From positions 17,689,759-17,753,758 of the forward strand of contig NC_088224.1 of the NCBI RefSeq assembly GCF_036934945.1: DNA of 64,000 bases, read 5' to 3'. The notes beneath the pieces are model-generated. The model was not told where the DNA came from, did no database searches, and saw nothing but the letters and a program-made list of their open reading frames with translations. The DNA comes from Oncorhynchus masou masou (taxonomy: Eukaryota > Chordata > Actinopteri > Salmoniformes > Salmonidae). Shown here one piece after another: positions 11,412 to 22,330 of the stretch (positions are counted from its first letter, which is position 1; each line of letters opens with the position of its first letter). The position numbers and the translations under genes were made by a program.

Positions 11412-12880
11412 TATTCTACCCTGCCTTTCTAAGGTCTTCGAAAGTCAAGTTAACAGATTACTGACCATTTTGAATCTCACGTACCTTCTCTGCTATGCAT
11501 TCTGGTGTCAGAGCTGATCATGGGTGCACCTCAGCCACGCTCAAGGTCCTAAATGATATCATAACCGCCATCGATAAGAGACATTACTGTGCAGCCATAT
11601 TCATCGACCTGGCCAAGGCTTTCGACTCTGTCAATCACCACATTCTTATTGGTAGACTCAACAGCATTGGTTTCTCAAATTATTGTGTTCACTAACCTCC
11701 AAATGAGCTTCAATGCCATACAACTCTCATTCTGTGACCTCCAACTGCTCTTAAATGCAAGTAAAAGTAAATGCATACTCTTCAACCGATCACTGCCCGT
11801 ACCTGCCCCCCCCCCGTCCAGCATCACTACTCTGGATGGCTCTGACTTAGAATATGTGGATAACTACAAATACCTAGGTGTCTGGTTAGACTGTAAACTC
11901 TCCTTCCAGACTCACATTAAGCATCTCCAATCCAAAATCAAATCTAGAATCTGCGTCCTATTTCGCAGCAAAGCATCCTATACTCATGCTGCCAAACATA
12001 CCCTCGTAAAACGGACCATCCTACCGATCCTCGACTTCGGCGATGTCATTTATAAAATAGCCTCCAACACTCTACTCAACAAATTGGATGCAGTCTATCA
12101 CAGTGAAATCCGTTTTGTCACCAAAGCCCCATATACTACCCACCACTGCAACCTGTACACTCTCGTTGGCTGGCCCTCGCTTCACTCTCGTCGCCAAACC
12201 CACTGGCTCCAGGTCATCTACAAGACCCTGCTAGGTAGAGCCCCGTCTAATCTCAGCTCACTGGTCACCATAGCAGCAGCCACACTTAGCATGCGCCCCA
12301 GCAGGTATATCTCACTGGTCACCCCCAAAGCCAATTCATCCTTTGGCCGCCTTTCCTTCCAGTCCTCTGCTGCCAATGACTGGAACAAACTGCAAAAATC
12401 ACTGAAGCTGGAGACTCATATCTCCCTCACTAGCTTTAAGCACCAGCTGTCAGAGCAGCTCACAGATTACTGCACCTGTACATTGCCCATCTGTAAATAG
12501 CCCATCCAACTACCTCATCCCCATACTGTATTTATTTATTTATTTATCTTGCGCCTTTGCACCCATGTATCTCTACTTGCACATTCATCTTCTACCATTC
12601 CAGTGTTCAATTGCTATGTTGTAATTACTAATCCACCATGGCCTATTTATTGCCTTAACTCCCTTATCTTACCTCATTTGCACTCACTGTATATAGACTT
12701 TTTGTTTTCTTTTTTTCTACTGTATTATTAACTGTATGTTTGTTCCATGTGGAACTCTGTGTTGTTGTATGTGTTGAACTGCTATGCTTTATCTTGGCCA
12801 GGTCGCAGTTGTAAATGAGAACTTGTTCTCAACTAGCCTACTTGGTTAAATAAAGGTGAAATAAAACCTTTTTTTTAAAT
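11412..12880 (+). mobile_element. L2-like LINE (copy A), 3' third
   Basis: This continues the L2-like element broken at 3784. It carries RT text (HGCTSATLKVLNDIITAIDK, AFDSVNHHILIG), then the C-terminal region and the 3' tail GGTTAAATAAAGGTGAAATAAAACC. RT motifs B and C (GVPQGS, YADD) are missing because of an internal deletion at about 11688. After the tail (TTTTTTTTAAAT) the outer LINE resumes at CCACCACTACC. Confidence 0.8.
11495..12500 (+). pseudogene. L2-like ORF2 fragment with RT active site deleted
   Basis: The frame at 11495-11695 has RT motif A (LAKAFDSVNHH). The frame at 11589-12500, open from about 11697 in the family phase, has TNLQMSFNAIQLSF, NASKSKCILFNRS, YKYLGVWLDCKLSF, ILDFGDVIY, LVGWPSLHSRRQTHW and ends CTCTLPICK. 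About 170 bp carrying motif B and YADD is absent between GFSNYC and TNLQMS, so the enzyme is inactive. Copy B has the reciprocal gap just downstream. Confidence 0.8.
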
Positions 12881-13258
12881 CCACCACTACCACTTATCTA
12901 GAGTACTAAAGCCTTGTGTATGTATAGTGTGTGTATGCATGTGTCTGTGCCATGTTTGTGTTGCTTCACAGTCCCTGCTGTTCTGTAAGGTGTTTTTTAA
13001 TCAGTTTTTTACATCTAATTTTACTGCTTGCGTCAGTTACTTGATGTGAAATTATGTTCAATGTAGTCATGGCTCTATGTAGTACTGTGTGCCTCCCATA
13101 GTCTGTTCTGGACTTGAGGACTGTGAAGAGCCCTCTTGTGGCATGTCTTGTGGGGTGTCTGAGCTGTGTGCCTGTAGTTTAGACAGACAGCTCGGTGCAT
13201 TCAACATGTCAATCTCTCATAAATAAAAGTAGTGATGAAGTCAATCTCTCCTCCACTT

Positions 13259-14616
13259 TTAGCCATGAGAGATTGACATGCATATTATTAATATTAGCTC
13301 TCGGTGTACATCCAAGGGCCAGCCATGCTGCCCTGTTCTGAGCCAATTGCAATTTTCAAAGTCCTTTTTTGTGGCACCTGACCAAACGACTGAACAGTAG
13401 TCAAGGTGCAACAAAACTAGGGCCTGTAGGACCTGCCTTGTTGATAGTGTTGTTACGAAGGCAGAGCATCGCTTTATTATGGACAGACTTCTCCCAATCT
13501 TAGCCACTACTGCATCAATATGTTTTGACCATGACAGTTTACAATCTAGTGTTACTCCAAGCATTTTAGTCATCTCAACTTGCTCAATTTCCACATTATT
13601 TATTACAATGTTTAGTTGGGGTTTAGGGTTTAGTGAGTTTATTATGTTCCAAATACAATGCTTTTAGTTTGAGATATTTAGGGCTAACTTATTCCTTGCC
13701 ACCCACTCAAAAACCGCAGCTCTTTGTTGAGTGTTGCAGTCATTTCAGTCGCTGTAGTAGCTGACGTGTAACGTGTTGAGTCATCCGCATACATAGAAAC
13801 TCTGTCTTTACTCAAAGTCAGTGGCATGTTGTTAGTAAAAATTGAAAAAAGCAAGAGGCCTAAACATCTACCCTGGGGAATTCCTGATTCTAACTACATT
13901 ATATTTGATAGGCTTCCATTAAAGAACACCCTCTGTGCTCTGTTAGACAAGTAACTCTTTAACCACATTATAGCAGGGGGTGTAAAGCCATAACACACAG
14001 GTTTTTCCAGCAGCAGACTATGATCGATATTGTCAAAAGCTGCACTGAAGTCTAACAAGACAGACCCCACAATAATTTTATCATCAATTTCTCTCAGCCA
14101 ACCATCAGTCATTTGTGTAAGTGCTGTGCTTGTTGAGTGTCTTTCTCTATAAACATGCTGAAAATCTGTTGTAAATTTTACTGTAAATTAGCATTGTATC
14201 TGGTCAAACCATTTTTTCCAGAAGTTTACTAAGGGTTGGTAACAGGCTGATTGGTCGGCTATTTGAGCCAGTAAAGGGGGCTTTACTATTCTTGGGTATT
14301 GGAATTAGCCCAAAGTAAAAAAAGCTATCAGTCTTTATATAATTTATCTTTGTTTCATAGTGTATTTTTATTTAGTTACATGCTTTCTTAATTTGCAGTA
14401 CGTTTGCCAATCAGTTGGACTGCCAGACTTAATTGCCATTCCCTTTGCCTCATCTCTCTCAACCATACAATTTTTCAATTCCTCATCAGTCCAAGGGGAT
14501 TTAACTGTTTTTACAGTCATTTTCCTAATGAGTGCGTGGTTATTAGGAACTGGAATAAGTATTTTCATAAATGTGTCAACTGCAGCGTCTGGTTGCTCCT
14601 TATTTACACACCACAT
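13259..14616 (-). pseudogene. Outer LINE reverse transcriptase remnants
   Basis: Minus-strand frame 14616-14368 is the pre-RT linker (WTDEELKNCMVERDEAK, DWQTYCKLRKHVTK). Frame 14112-13894 is RT motif A (SVLLDFSAAFDNIDHSLLLE) and following text. Frame 13594-13259 is the C-terminal thumb/connector (MLGVTLDCKLSWSKHID, HLDYCSVVW). The parts are in different frames, with the intervening RT core decayed. Motif wording is of the CR1/L2/Rex1 group; I cannot fix the clade by eye. Confidence 0.75.
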
Positions 14617-14857
14617 ATCAGCAAATATTCTTTACATCAACAACATATGAATCACTACAAAACTTCTCGTACGACCTCTTATACACTATATTAGGCCCAG
14701 CCTTTGGAACGTTGGTTTTCCCAGAGATGGCTATTATATTGTGATCACCACATCCTATGGATTTGGATACTGCTTTAACACATATCTGAAGCATTAGTTA
14801 AGATGTGATCAATACATGTTGATGATTTAATTCCTGTGCTGTTTGTAACTAACCTGT

Positions 14858-15265
14858 TTAAGTCTTTTCCTGAGTGGGCAGCTTGATGATAGCCAGTCCA
14901 ATATTTAAATCACCCAGAAAATATACTTCTCTGTTGATATCACATACATTATCAAGCATTCCACACACATTATCCAGATACTGACTGTTAGCACTTGGTG
15001 GTCTATAGCGGCTACCCACAAGAATAGGCTTTAGGTGAGGTAGATGAACCTGTAAGCATATTACTTCAACAGAATTTAATATTAGATCGTCTCTAAGCTT
15101 TACAGGAATGTGGATCTGAGTATAGACCGCAACACTGCCGCCGTAGAAATTTCTGTATTTTCCATAGATGTTATAACCATGTATTGCTACCACTGTATCA
15201 TCAAAGGTATTATCTAAGTGAGTGTCAGAGATAGTCAGAATATGAATGCCATCTGTTACAAGCAA
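14858..15265 (-). pseudogene. Outer LINE endonuclease remnant
   Basis: The 135-residue minus-strand frame shows an APE-type endonuclease: ILTISDTHLDNTF (the usual Glu-Thr-Trp-Leu site is ThrHisLeu here), GGSVAVYTQ, RYRPPSANSQYL and VYFLGDLNIG. The C-terminal SDH region is lost. It lies upstream of the RT remnants on the same strand, as in an ORF2 polyprotein. Confidence 0.75.
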
Positions 15266-15587
15266 GTTATTGACTTCATGGACCTTGTTTCTTCGGCTAC
15301 ATATGTTAATATGGGCTCTTTTAAAGCACTTTTCTGGGTTGCTTGATTGTTTTTAATGCATTACTGGGAAGCTTATCAGAGGTAGACTTACTCATGTTAT
15401 TTACATTGGAGATGATAGTGCAGGGTGAGCTGCATAAAGTGATCAGTGCTAACAGTGTAACTCTGATTTATAGGCTCATGATTACGGCTTACAATAGCTG
15501 TAGGATAAACAGATGTTATCGGTGCAATTAGGTGTAAATAAATTAAATTACTTGCATTGTGTTTGCCAATGTCCCTATGATCATGTA

Positions 15588-17178
15588 CAGTTGAAGTCGG
15601 AAGTTAACACACTTAGGTTGGAGTCATTATAACTTGTTTTTCAACCACTCCACAAATTTCTGACTAACAAACTATAGTTTTGGCAAGTCAATTAGGACAT
15701 CTACTTTGTGCATGACACAAGTAATTTTCCAACAATTGTTTACAGACAGATTATTTCACTTATAATTCACTGTATTACAATTCCAGTGGGTTAGAAGTTT
15801 ACATACACTAACTTGACTGTGCCTTTAAACCGCTTGGAAAATTCCAGAAAATGATGTCATAGGCTAATTGACATCATTTGAGTCAATTGGAGTTGTACCT
15901 GTGGATGTATTTAAAGGCCTGCCTTCAAACTCAGTGCCTCTTTGCTTGACATCATGGGAAAATCAAAATAAATCAGCCAAAAAATTATAGACCCCCACAA
16001 GTCTAGTTCATCCTTGGGAGCAATTTCCAAATGGCTGAAGGTACCACGTTCATCTGTACAAACAATGGTACGGAAGTATAAACACCATGGGACCACGCAG
16101 CCATCATACCGCTCAGGAAGGAGACGCGTTCTGTCTCCTAGAGATGAATGTACTTTGTTGCAAAAAGTTCAAATCAATCCCAGAAAAACAGCAAAGGACC
16201 TTGTGAAGATGCTGGAGGAAACCGGTACAAAAGTATCTATATCCACAGTAAAACGAGTCCTATATTGACATTACCTGAAAGGCTGCTCAGTAAGGAAGAA
16301 GTCACTGCTCCAAAACCGTCATAAAAAAGCCAGACTACGGTTTGCAACTGCACATGGGGACAAAGATCATACTTTTTGGAGAAATGTCCTCTGGTCGGAT
16401 GAAACAAAAATACAACTGTTTGGCCATAATGACCATCATTATGTTTGGAGGAAAAAGGGGAGGCTTGCAAGCTGCAGGACGCCATCCCAACTGTGAAACA
16501 CGGTGGTGGCAACATCATGTTGTGGGGGTGTTTTGCTGCAGGAGGGACTGGTGCACTTCACAAAATAGGTGGCGTCATGAGGAAGGAAAATGGTGGATAT
16601 ATTGAAGCAACATCTCAAGACATCAGTCAGGAAGTTAAAGCTTGGTCGCAAATGGGTCTTCCAAATGGACAATATCCCCAGCATACTTCCAAAGTTGTGG
16701 CAAAATGGCTTAAGGATAACAGTCAAGGTATTGGAGTGGCCATCACAAAGCCCTAACCTCAATCCTATAGACAATTTGTGGGCAAAACTGGAAAAAGTGT
16801 GGGCGAGCAAGGAGGCCTACAAACCTGACTCAGTTACACCAGCTCTGTCAGGAGGAATAGGCCAAAATTCACTCAACTTATTGTGGAAAGCTTGTGGAAG
16901 GCTACCCGACAGGTTTGACCCAAGTTAAACAATTTAAAGGCAATGCTACCAAATGCTAATTGAGTGTATGTACACTTCTGACCCTTTGGGAATTAAAGAA
17001 ATAAAAGCTGAAATAAATCATTCTCTAGTATTTTTCTGACATTTCACATTCTTAAAATAAAGTGGTTATCCTAACTGACCTAAGACAGGGAATTTTTACT
17101 CGGATTAAATGTCAGGAATTGTGAAACTGAGTTTAAATGTATTTGGCTAAGGTGTATGTAAACTTCCGACTTCAACTG
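15588..17178 (+). mobile_element. Tc1/mariner transposon, Sleeping Beauty-like
   Basis: A 1591-bp element is flanked by TA on both sides (15586-15587, 17179-17180). It begins CAGTTGAAGTCGGAAGTT and ends with the inverted form AACTTCCGACTTCAACTG. The outer and inner direct-repeat style of the termini matches salmonid Tc1 elements of the type from which Sleeping Beauty was derived. It is inserted in the outer LINE between its ORF1-type region and the endonuclease. The transposase gene is broken. Confidence 0.9.
15954..16959 (+). pseudogene. Tc1 transposase, frameshifted
   Basis: Coding text begins at the ATG of ATCATGGGAAAATC, meets a stop four codons on (TAA), then continues in pieces. These are the paired-type DNA-binding domain (LGAISKWLKVPRSSVQTMV), GRRRVLSPRDECTL and ISTVKRVLY with a TGA, then the DDE catalytic core (VLWSDETK region at about 16390; TVKHGGGNIMLWGCFAAGG; KWVFQMDN; LEWPSQSPNLNPIDNLWAKL). 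About 340 residues would be normal. Several shifts (16260, 16480, 16590, 16730) make it non-functional. The family cuts and pastes at TA sites. Confidence 0.85.
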
Positions 17179-18335
17179 TACATTTGATGCAGCATTATGA
17201 CGACTCATTGCCACAGTGGTAGGGATTAACTGAGCTGTTCTTGGATCATTTACCAGTCATTTTTTCAACTCTATCTTGCAATGCGAGTCCAGGAGCCAAG
17301 ATGATTCGGGTGGACTCATTCCTGTAGAGTATCTTCTGTTTCCAGAAGGTGTCAAAGTTATCACTAAAAGTGACTCCAGCAGAACTACAGTAGTTTAGCC
17401 AGATATGTAATGCCAGCAATCTGCTGAGTCTTTCACACCCGTGGCCCAACGATGGTACTGGACCTGAAATTGTTGGCTGTTTTTGGAGTCTTTTAATGCT
17501 AAAATCAGTCTTTAAAATCCATTTTCAAATGTTCCGAGCTAGCCCTCCTGATGCCGTTTGACCCCACATGGACTACAACAGTGTCAGCTCCCAGCATCTG
17601 TGGTAGAACAGTCGGAAGAATCCTTGTTATTTCCTGTACTCGTGTTCCTGGGTAGCACAGGGTTTTTGCCTTGGGGACCAAAATGTTTCTCACCATAGAG
17701 CTGCCTATGACGACAGCTGGTGATGTTGAATGGCCCGGTCTCTCAAGCAGCTCCTAGGATCTGAACCTGAGGTAGAAGCCACCGGAGAGGGAGACAGAAC
17801 CGAAGACGCAGGTACCTCCGGATCCGAGCTTAATTGGGAAGCCACCACGGACGAAGGCGCTGGAACCTCTGGATCCAGTGCGGCAAAGCTGTTTCTGGTC
17901 TGTGTCAGTTCCAGGCTCAACATCTCCATGGAGATCCCCGTTGCCAGAGGACGCCTTCTTTGAATTCCACGGCGAGTGACGTACCTCTATGGCTGGTTGG
18001 TTGGGTTGAGATCAGCTCTATCCTCCAGGGAAGGGGGAGACCCCTTCAGGGATGGAACCCTGCCTATCACCGGCCATTCGACTGTGGAGAGCTGACACGG
18101 CGGAGAAACTTTCACCAGACCAGAGCAGCATCCGGCTACTGGGGTGGAAGAAAAAGTAAAAGTCGGTGGCCGTGGGTTCCCCAGTAGGTTTGCTACTTGC
18201 TTGCTAAGAGTGGCTAATTCGCTCCTGTAGTCCTCTGCAAGCAAGCAGTTGCTACATTGAAAGTCAACACGGTCCACATTGTCCCGGAACAAAGTAAAGT
18301 AAACACAGCTCCTGCAACGTTGGAAACGTTCAATA
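17179..18335 (-). mobile_element. Outer CR1/L2-like LINE, 5' segment with ORF1 remnants
   Basis: This is the minus-strand start of the outer LINE, with its 5' edge at the right target duplication. Frame 18292-17987 has a CxxC-like pair (FQCSNCLL) followed by a leucine-rich helix (LATLSKQVANLL). Frame 17929-17705 is Ser/Pro-rich. Frame 17696-17505 has ILPTVLPQMLGADTVVVHVG, resembling the esterase-like ORF1 domain of CR1/L2-type elements. All are broken by shifts. Confidence 0.7.
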
Positions 18336-18357
18336 GCTGCATTGGCCTACAGGCTAT
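18336..18357. repeat. Right target-site duplication of outer LINE
   Basis: This is the partner of 830-851, differing at one base. Together they show that everything from 852 to 18335 arrived as one LINE insertion plus later nested insertions. Confidence 0.75.
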
Positions 18358-20160
18358 GAGATCCATGCGTTCATTTCTTTAGCTGCCAATGGATCACGGT
18401 GTATCAATCTGTCCGTATGGTAGAGGCTGGTGATCTCGGATTAGTTGACTTTGAAACTTTTTTAGATGTTTCTCATTTTAATTCAGATTTTTATGATGAA
18501 CCACGTGAGAAGGATTTTGAGAATGAAAAACCATATTATTGAATTGAAACTTTTCTGCGAAAATGCCTATCATAACTTGCATGCAGAACGGTAGAAATGG
18601 TAGGATGAATTGTAAGCTTCCGCAAACTTAATTCACGGACAACCTTTGAAGTCTTTCTAATTGAATTGCCTCCACATTTCCATGGTGGGATTTTGCCTAT
18701 AGGCTACTTTGAAGCAGAGTAAGACATTTCTCATAATATGAAATAAAACATGAATGGTTAAACAATTAAGTACTATATGATTTCAAAATGCATACTGCTT
18801 CCAGCTCACATTGTAAAGTGTTGTGTGACGTGCTGACAGCCTGTTGCCTGCACTTGATGGTGAATGGGAGGTGTGCTTCAATTACCAGTTATGAAATAAA
18901 ACTAGTAGCTCTTTTTAATCTTACACCAAAATAGTTTTTAACATGATTGCATTTAGAATTTTTGCGCATTGAATGCTTACAAAAGCACATGTTTTACTTC
19001 AGCAGCAACCAGCAGCAGGAGAAATCCCATTCACACGCTATGTGCGTGTGAGAATTTGAATTCCACTAAATGATCCAAATAACTTATAGACTGATAAGCG
19101 TGATGATCCAATGTATTTCCATCAATGAATAAAAATTATTATTTTGCCATTTTTTTTCTACAGGTCATTATGGCCGGCAACAGTTTTAGTTATTGGCTTT
19201 TCATTTGTATTATAAACCTATTGCCAGCTAACGGAAACCCTGGGGTACACAGCTAGGTAACGTCAGCTATTAAGCTAGATACCTGGCTGAACAAAATAAT
19301 TTATTTCTCACATCAACGTGCTGACATTATGCTAACACTAGCAAATTCAAGTTACCTTAACAAACCAGGCTTTATTTAAAAATATCATGGAAGTGTTTAG
19401 GCCTTTTATAAGAGGCAAAACCAAATTGCACCTAAAACATTGGTAGTTCCCTTGGGAGTTGCTTCTTGCCTGGACGTGGATGTCGGTGGCTCAGTGCAGT
19501 CAAGAAAAACAAAAAATACCACTTGATATTTAAAGCTACGACGGCAATTTCAGAATGTAACAGGCTGTTACTACAATTTCAGGTAAAACTAAATGAAATC
19601 ATTTTAAAGAAGAAGGTAAATGTCTACATTTCAGCGGTTTCAAAAACATTTCTCTGCTATTACAATTTTTACTTTGAGTGTTTGCTCAACGAGACAATTC
19701 TGTTTACATTTACAACTGTCAGGCTAGTGTTGTGCTCTAACTCCGGAGGTAGCAGTCGAGACGTGTCATTGCAGTAATTTGTGTAGCCAATGGTATTTTT
19801 GCGAAAAAGTCTGTGTGAAGACCCACTAGTTCAGGGATCATCAACAAGATTCAGCCACAGATGGTCGGGGGGCAGGAATATAAATACAAATAATTTGTAG
19901 ACTGCAGATTGATCGCAAGATGCCCAAATAGATATGTTTGACTAAAACATAATCATTTCAAACCTTTCTTACATTTGTATACGGTCACGTGTCTCTCTAT
20001 TATGCGTGGGAATACTTGGGAACAGATTTCTTAAATTAAAATCACTTCGAGCTGATTTCCTGGAGTTTTTCCAATCTTTAATGTCCAACAATGAAAATTT
20101 CACACAACAATTTTATTAATTTTTTTTCTCAGAACTTGGGGGGCCAAATAAAAGCACCTG
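18358..20160. other. No gene seen; dispersed-repeat debris
   Basis: AT-rich DNA with only short frames. About 19835-20160 (from TTCAGGGATCATCAAC to GGGGGGCCAAATAAAAGC) resembles a common salmonid non-autonomous repeat, followed by three short GGTCCGCCCCGCTCTA-type units at 20170-20212. A frame at 19466-19777 has no recognisable domain. Confidence 0.4.
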
Positions 20161-20701
20161 CGGTCCACCCTGCTCTAGGTCCGCCCCGCTCTAGGTCCGC
20201 CCCGCTCTAGGTCTTTTAGGTTGCTTTTATTTTTCCAAATTTTTTGTTTTTTACTTTTTTTTCTGTGCCTTTCTGAAACAGCTGGTATATGAAAGAGATC
20301 CCCCCCATCCTGTAACAGCACTCTCCTTTCTGTCCTTCTTTCCGCCTCCCCCTTTCACTGGATTGTTAATTATTGGAGAAGGTTTGCTCTCTCTCGCTCT
20401 TCACCCCCCCACTTCCTGTAGCAACACTCTCCTCTGTCCTTCCTTCCGCCTCCCCTCCCCCTGGTTTGTTCATTAATGAAGCAAGTTTGTTCTCTCTCTC
20501 TCTCTGGCTTGTTTCTCAGTACAGTAAGGGATTTGCAGCGGTAATATGCAGGATAATCCTCAGGTCATTCCCCCATCATCTGTGCAGACTGCCAGCTAAA
20601 AGCAACTGTTTCAGCAAATTGCTTTGCCCCCCCTCACATAAAATCTCTCACTTCAGTGCCAGGATATTTTCTTAATCTGTTGTTAACCAGATTTTTAGCC
20701 A

Positions 20702-20770
20702 TACAGTGCTCCTCCAAACACCATATACAGTGCTCCTCCAAACACCATATACAGTGCTCCTCCAAACACC
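20702..20770. repeat. 24-bp tandem repeat, three copies
   Basis: The unit TACAGTGCTCCTCCAAACAC plus CATA is repeated three times almost perfectly. Confidence 0.9.
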
Positions 20771-20775
20771 ATTCT

Positions 20776-20815
20776 TGCATCCCAAATGGCACCCTATTCC
20801 TATAGTGCTTTACTT
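20776..20815. repeat. Palindromic salmonid repeat, fragment
   Basis: CATCCCAAATGGCACCCTAT is the terminal word of a hairpin repeat also found at 39891, 41096, 45099, 45549 and 50180. Only one arm is kept here. Confidence 0.65.
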
Positions 20816-20845
20816 TTAATCATCCTAATGTTAAGGTTATTTTGT

Positions 20846-21238
20846 AGAACAGCATGGCTGACTGTCTGTTTAACTCCTGGCCAGATAACAGAACAGCATG
20901 GCTGTCTGTCTGTTTAACTCCTGGCCAGATAACAGAACAGCATGGCTGACTGTCTGTTTAACTCCTGGCCAGATAACAGAACAGCATGGCTGTCTGTCTG
21001 TTTAACTCCTGGCCAGATAACAGAACAGCATGGCTGTCTGTCTGTTTAACTCCTGGCCAGATAACAGAACAGCATGGCTGACTGTCTGTTTAACTCCTGG
21101 CCAGATAACAGAACAGCATGGCTGTCTGTCTGTTTAACTCCTGGCCAGATAACAGAACAGCATGGCTGATGGTCTGTTTAACCCCTGATCAGATAACAGA
21201 ACAGCATGGCTGACTGTCTAACTCCTGGCCAGATAACA
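20846..21238. repeat. 44-bp minisatellite, nine copies
   Basis: The unit begins AGAACAGCATGGCTGACTGT and ends CCTGGCCAGATAAC. The copies differ mainly by GACTG versus GTCTG. The last unit lacks about 5 bp. Confidence 0.95.
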
Positions 21239-21659
21239 ACAGCATTTATATACCCCCAGCCACTACTCCTATAAAATAAAACAAAACATGTTTTTATTAG
21301 TAGCCTAGAGCTAGGTATTCAGTATTTCATTAATCTATTGCTGAATCTGGATCTTACTATCAGATAGCATGGATGTGTCGCCTCATTAATTCACATGAAG
21401 TTCATTGTGTAATGAGTAGTTATTCTAGTACATTTTTGTGAATGAACGGACGCATACCTTTCAATTATGTTTTTGTGTTTATTATAACTTAAACAGACGT
21501 AAGATGTAGTACATAGCCTGGATGTTGAGATTCCCCCTCTACCTGCTGTGACAGTGAAAGGACAGGCGTGTGTGCCTGTGGGTGTGCACTTTATGCCTAT
21601 GCACACATATCAGGCGGAGTGTCTGCTCATGCCGTTTCTCTTTAAATCATGTGGCTTCA

Positions 21660-22330
21660 ACATGCGGCATCCATTCTGACACTCCCCTTGGCCAATCAGG
21701 GGTGGCAGGGCTGCTTACATCACTGGCCAGTCCGGGCTGTGGGGAGGCGGGACTCAGGGAGACATTTAGTTTGACATTGTAAATAAGCAGGGAACAGTTG
21801 TCAGAGAGAGCAGCCAGTGGTTCCTTTCTTCTCCGTACAGCCATGAGAAACGCAAGATCAACTGGAGGACACAGAATGCAGAGGCAAGCAACCTCCATCA
21901 CTTCCTCACTCACTCTAACGCACCACTTCCTCACTCACTCTAACGCACTTTTTTAAAATAACTTTCTTTCTTTTTTTGTCTGGTTCTTCTTTCTCTCTCT
22001 TCCTCGTTTCTTTCCTTGACCCCTATCCTTCAGCTCAAGGTAACTTAAAACAGGAAGTTGGCTAGCGGTGAAATGGGTGGTTGGGTGGAGGAAGGGGGAG
22101 GAGCGTGGAAAGTGTCAGAGCCTACGAGCATGTGGCTCGGCCAATAGAAAGCAAGGCCTTTGTTCTGTCATTGGGGGATCGTCTGAGAGCGGGGCAGGAC
22201 CCCGGTCAGGGGCGGGATCTGAGTATCATGTTGCAGATGAGATTGATTACTTTTGAATATTAAAGGGCAAGGAGGCAGGAGGAGATTTTTAACTGGGACG
22301 CTGGAGTGCCGCTGTTCTGCCGTTTGTCGC
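21660..22330 (+). promoter_or_regulatory. Possible upstream promoter region (NFYC candidate)
   Basis: This GC-richer interval has two CCAAT boxes (21692-21696 in GGCCAATCAGG, 22141-22145 in GGCCAATAGAA) and a GC box (GGGGCGGGA, 22209-22217). A polypyrimidine stretch follows. It lies about 10 kb upstream of the NFYC start codon in the right orientation for a TATA-less promoter with a non-coding first exon. No transcript evidence is available from sequence alone, and the real 5' exon may be elsewhere. Confidence 0.25.

Larger units (their letters stand above)
12881..15587 (-). mobile_element. Outer CR1/L2-like LINE, ORF2 segment
   Basis: This is the minus-strand body of the outer LINE. Its 3' UTR lies at about 12881-13250, followed upstream by the RT and endonuclease coding regions. 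It ends at the TA (15586-15587) where a Tc1 transposon is inserted. Many stops and shifts mark an old copy. Confidence 0.8.

Noticed and set aside
17730..18187. Plus-strand frames over 17.7-18.2 kb
   Set aside because: Shadows of minus-strand ORF1 remnants of the outer LINE.
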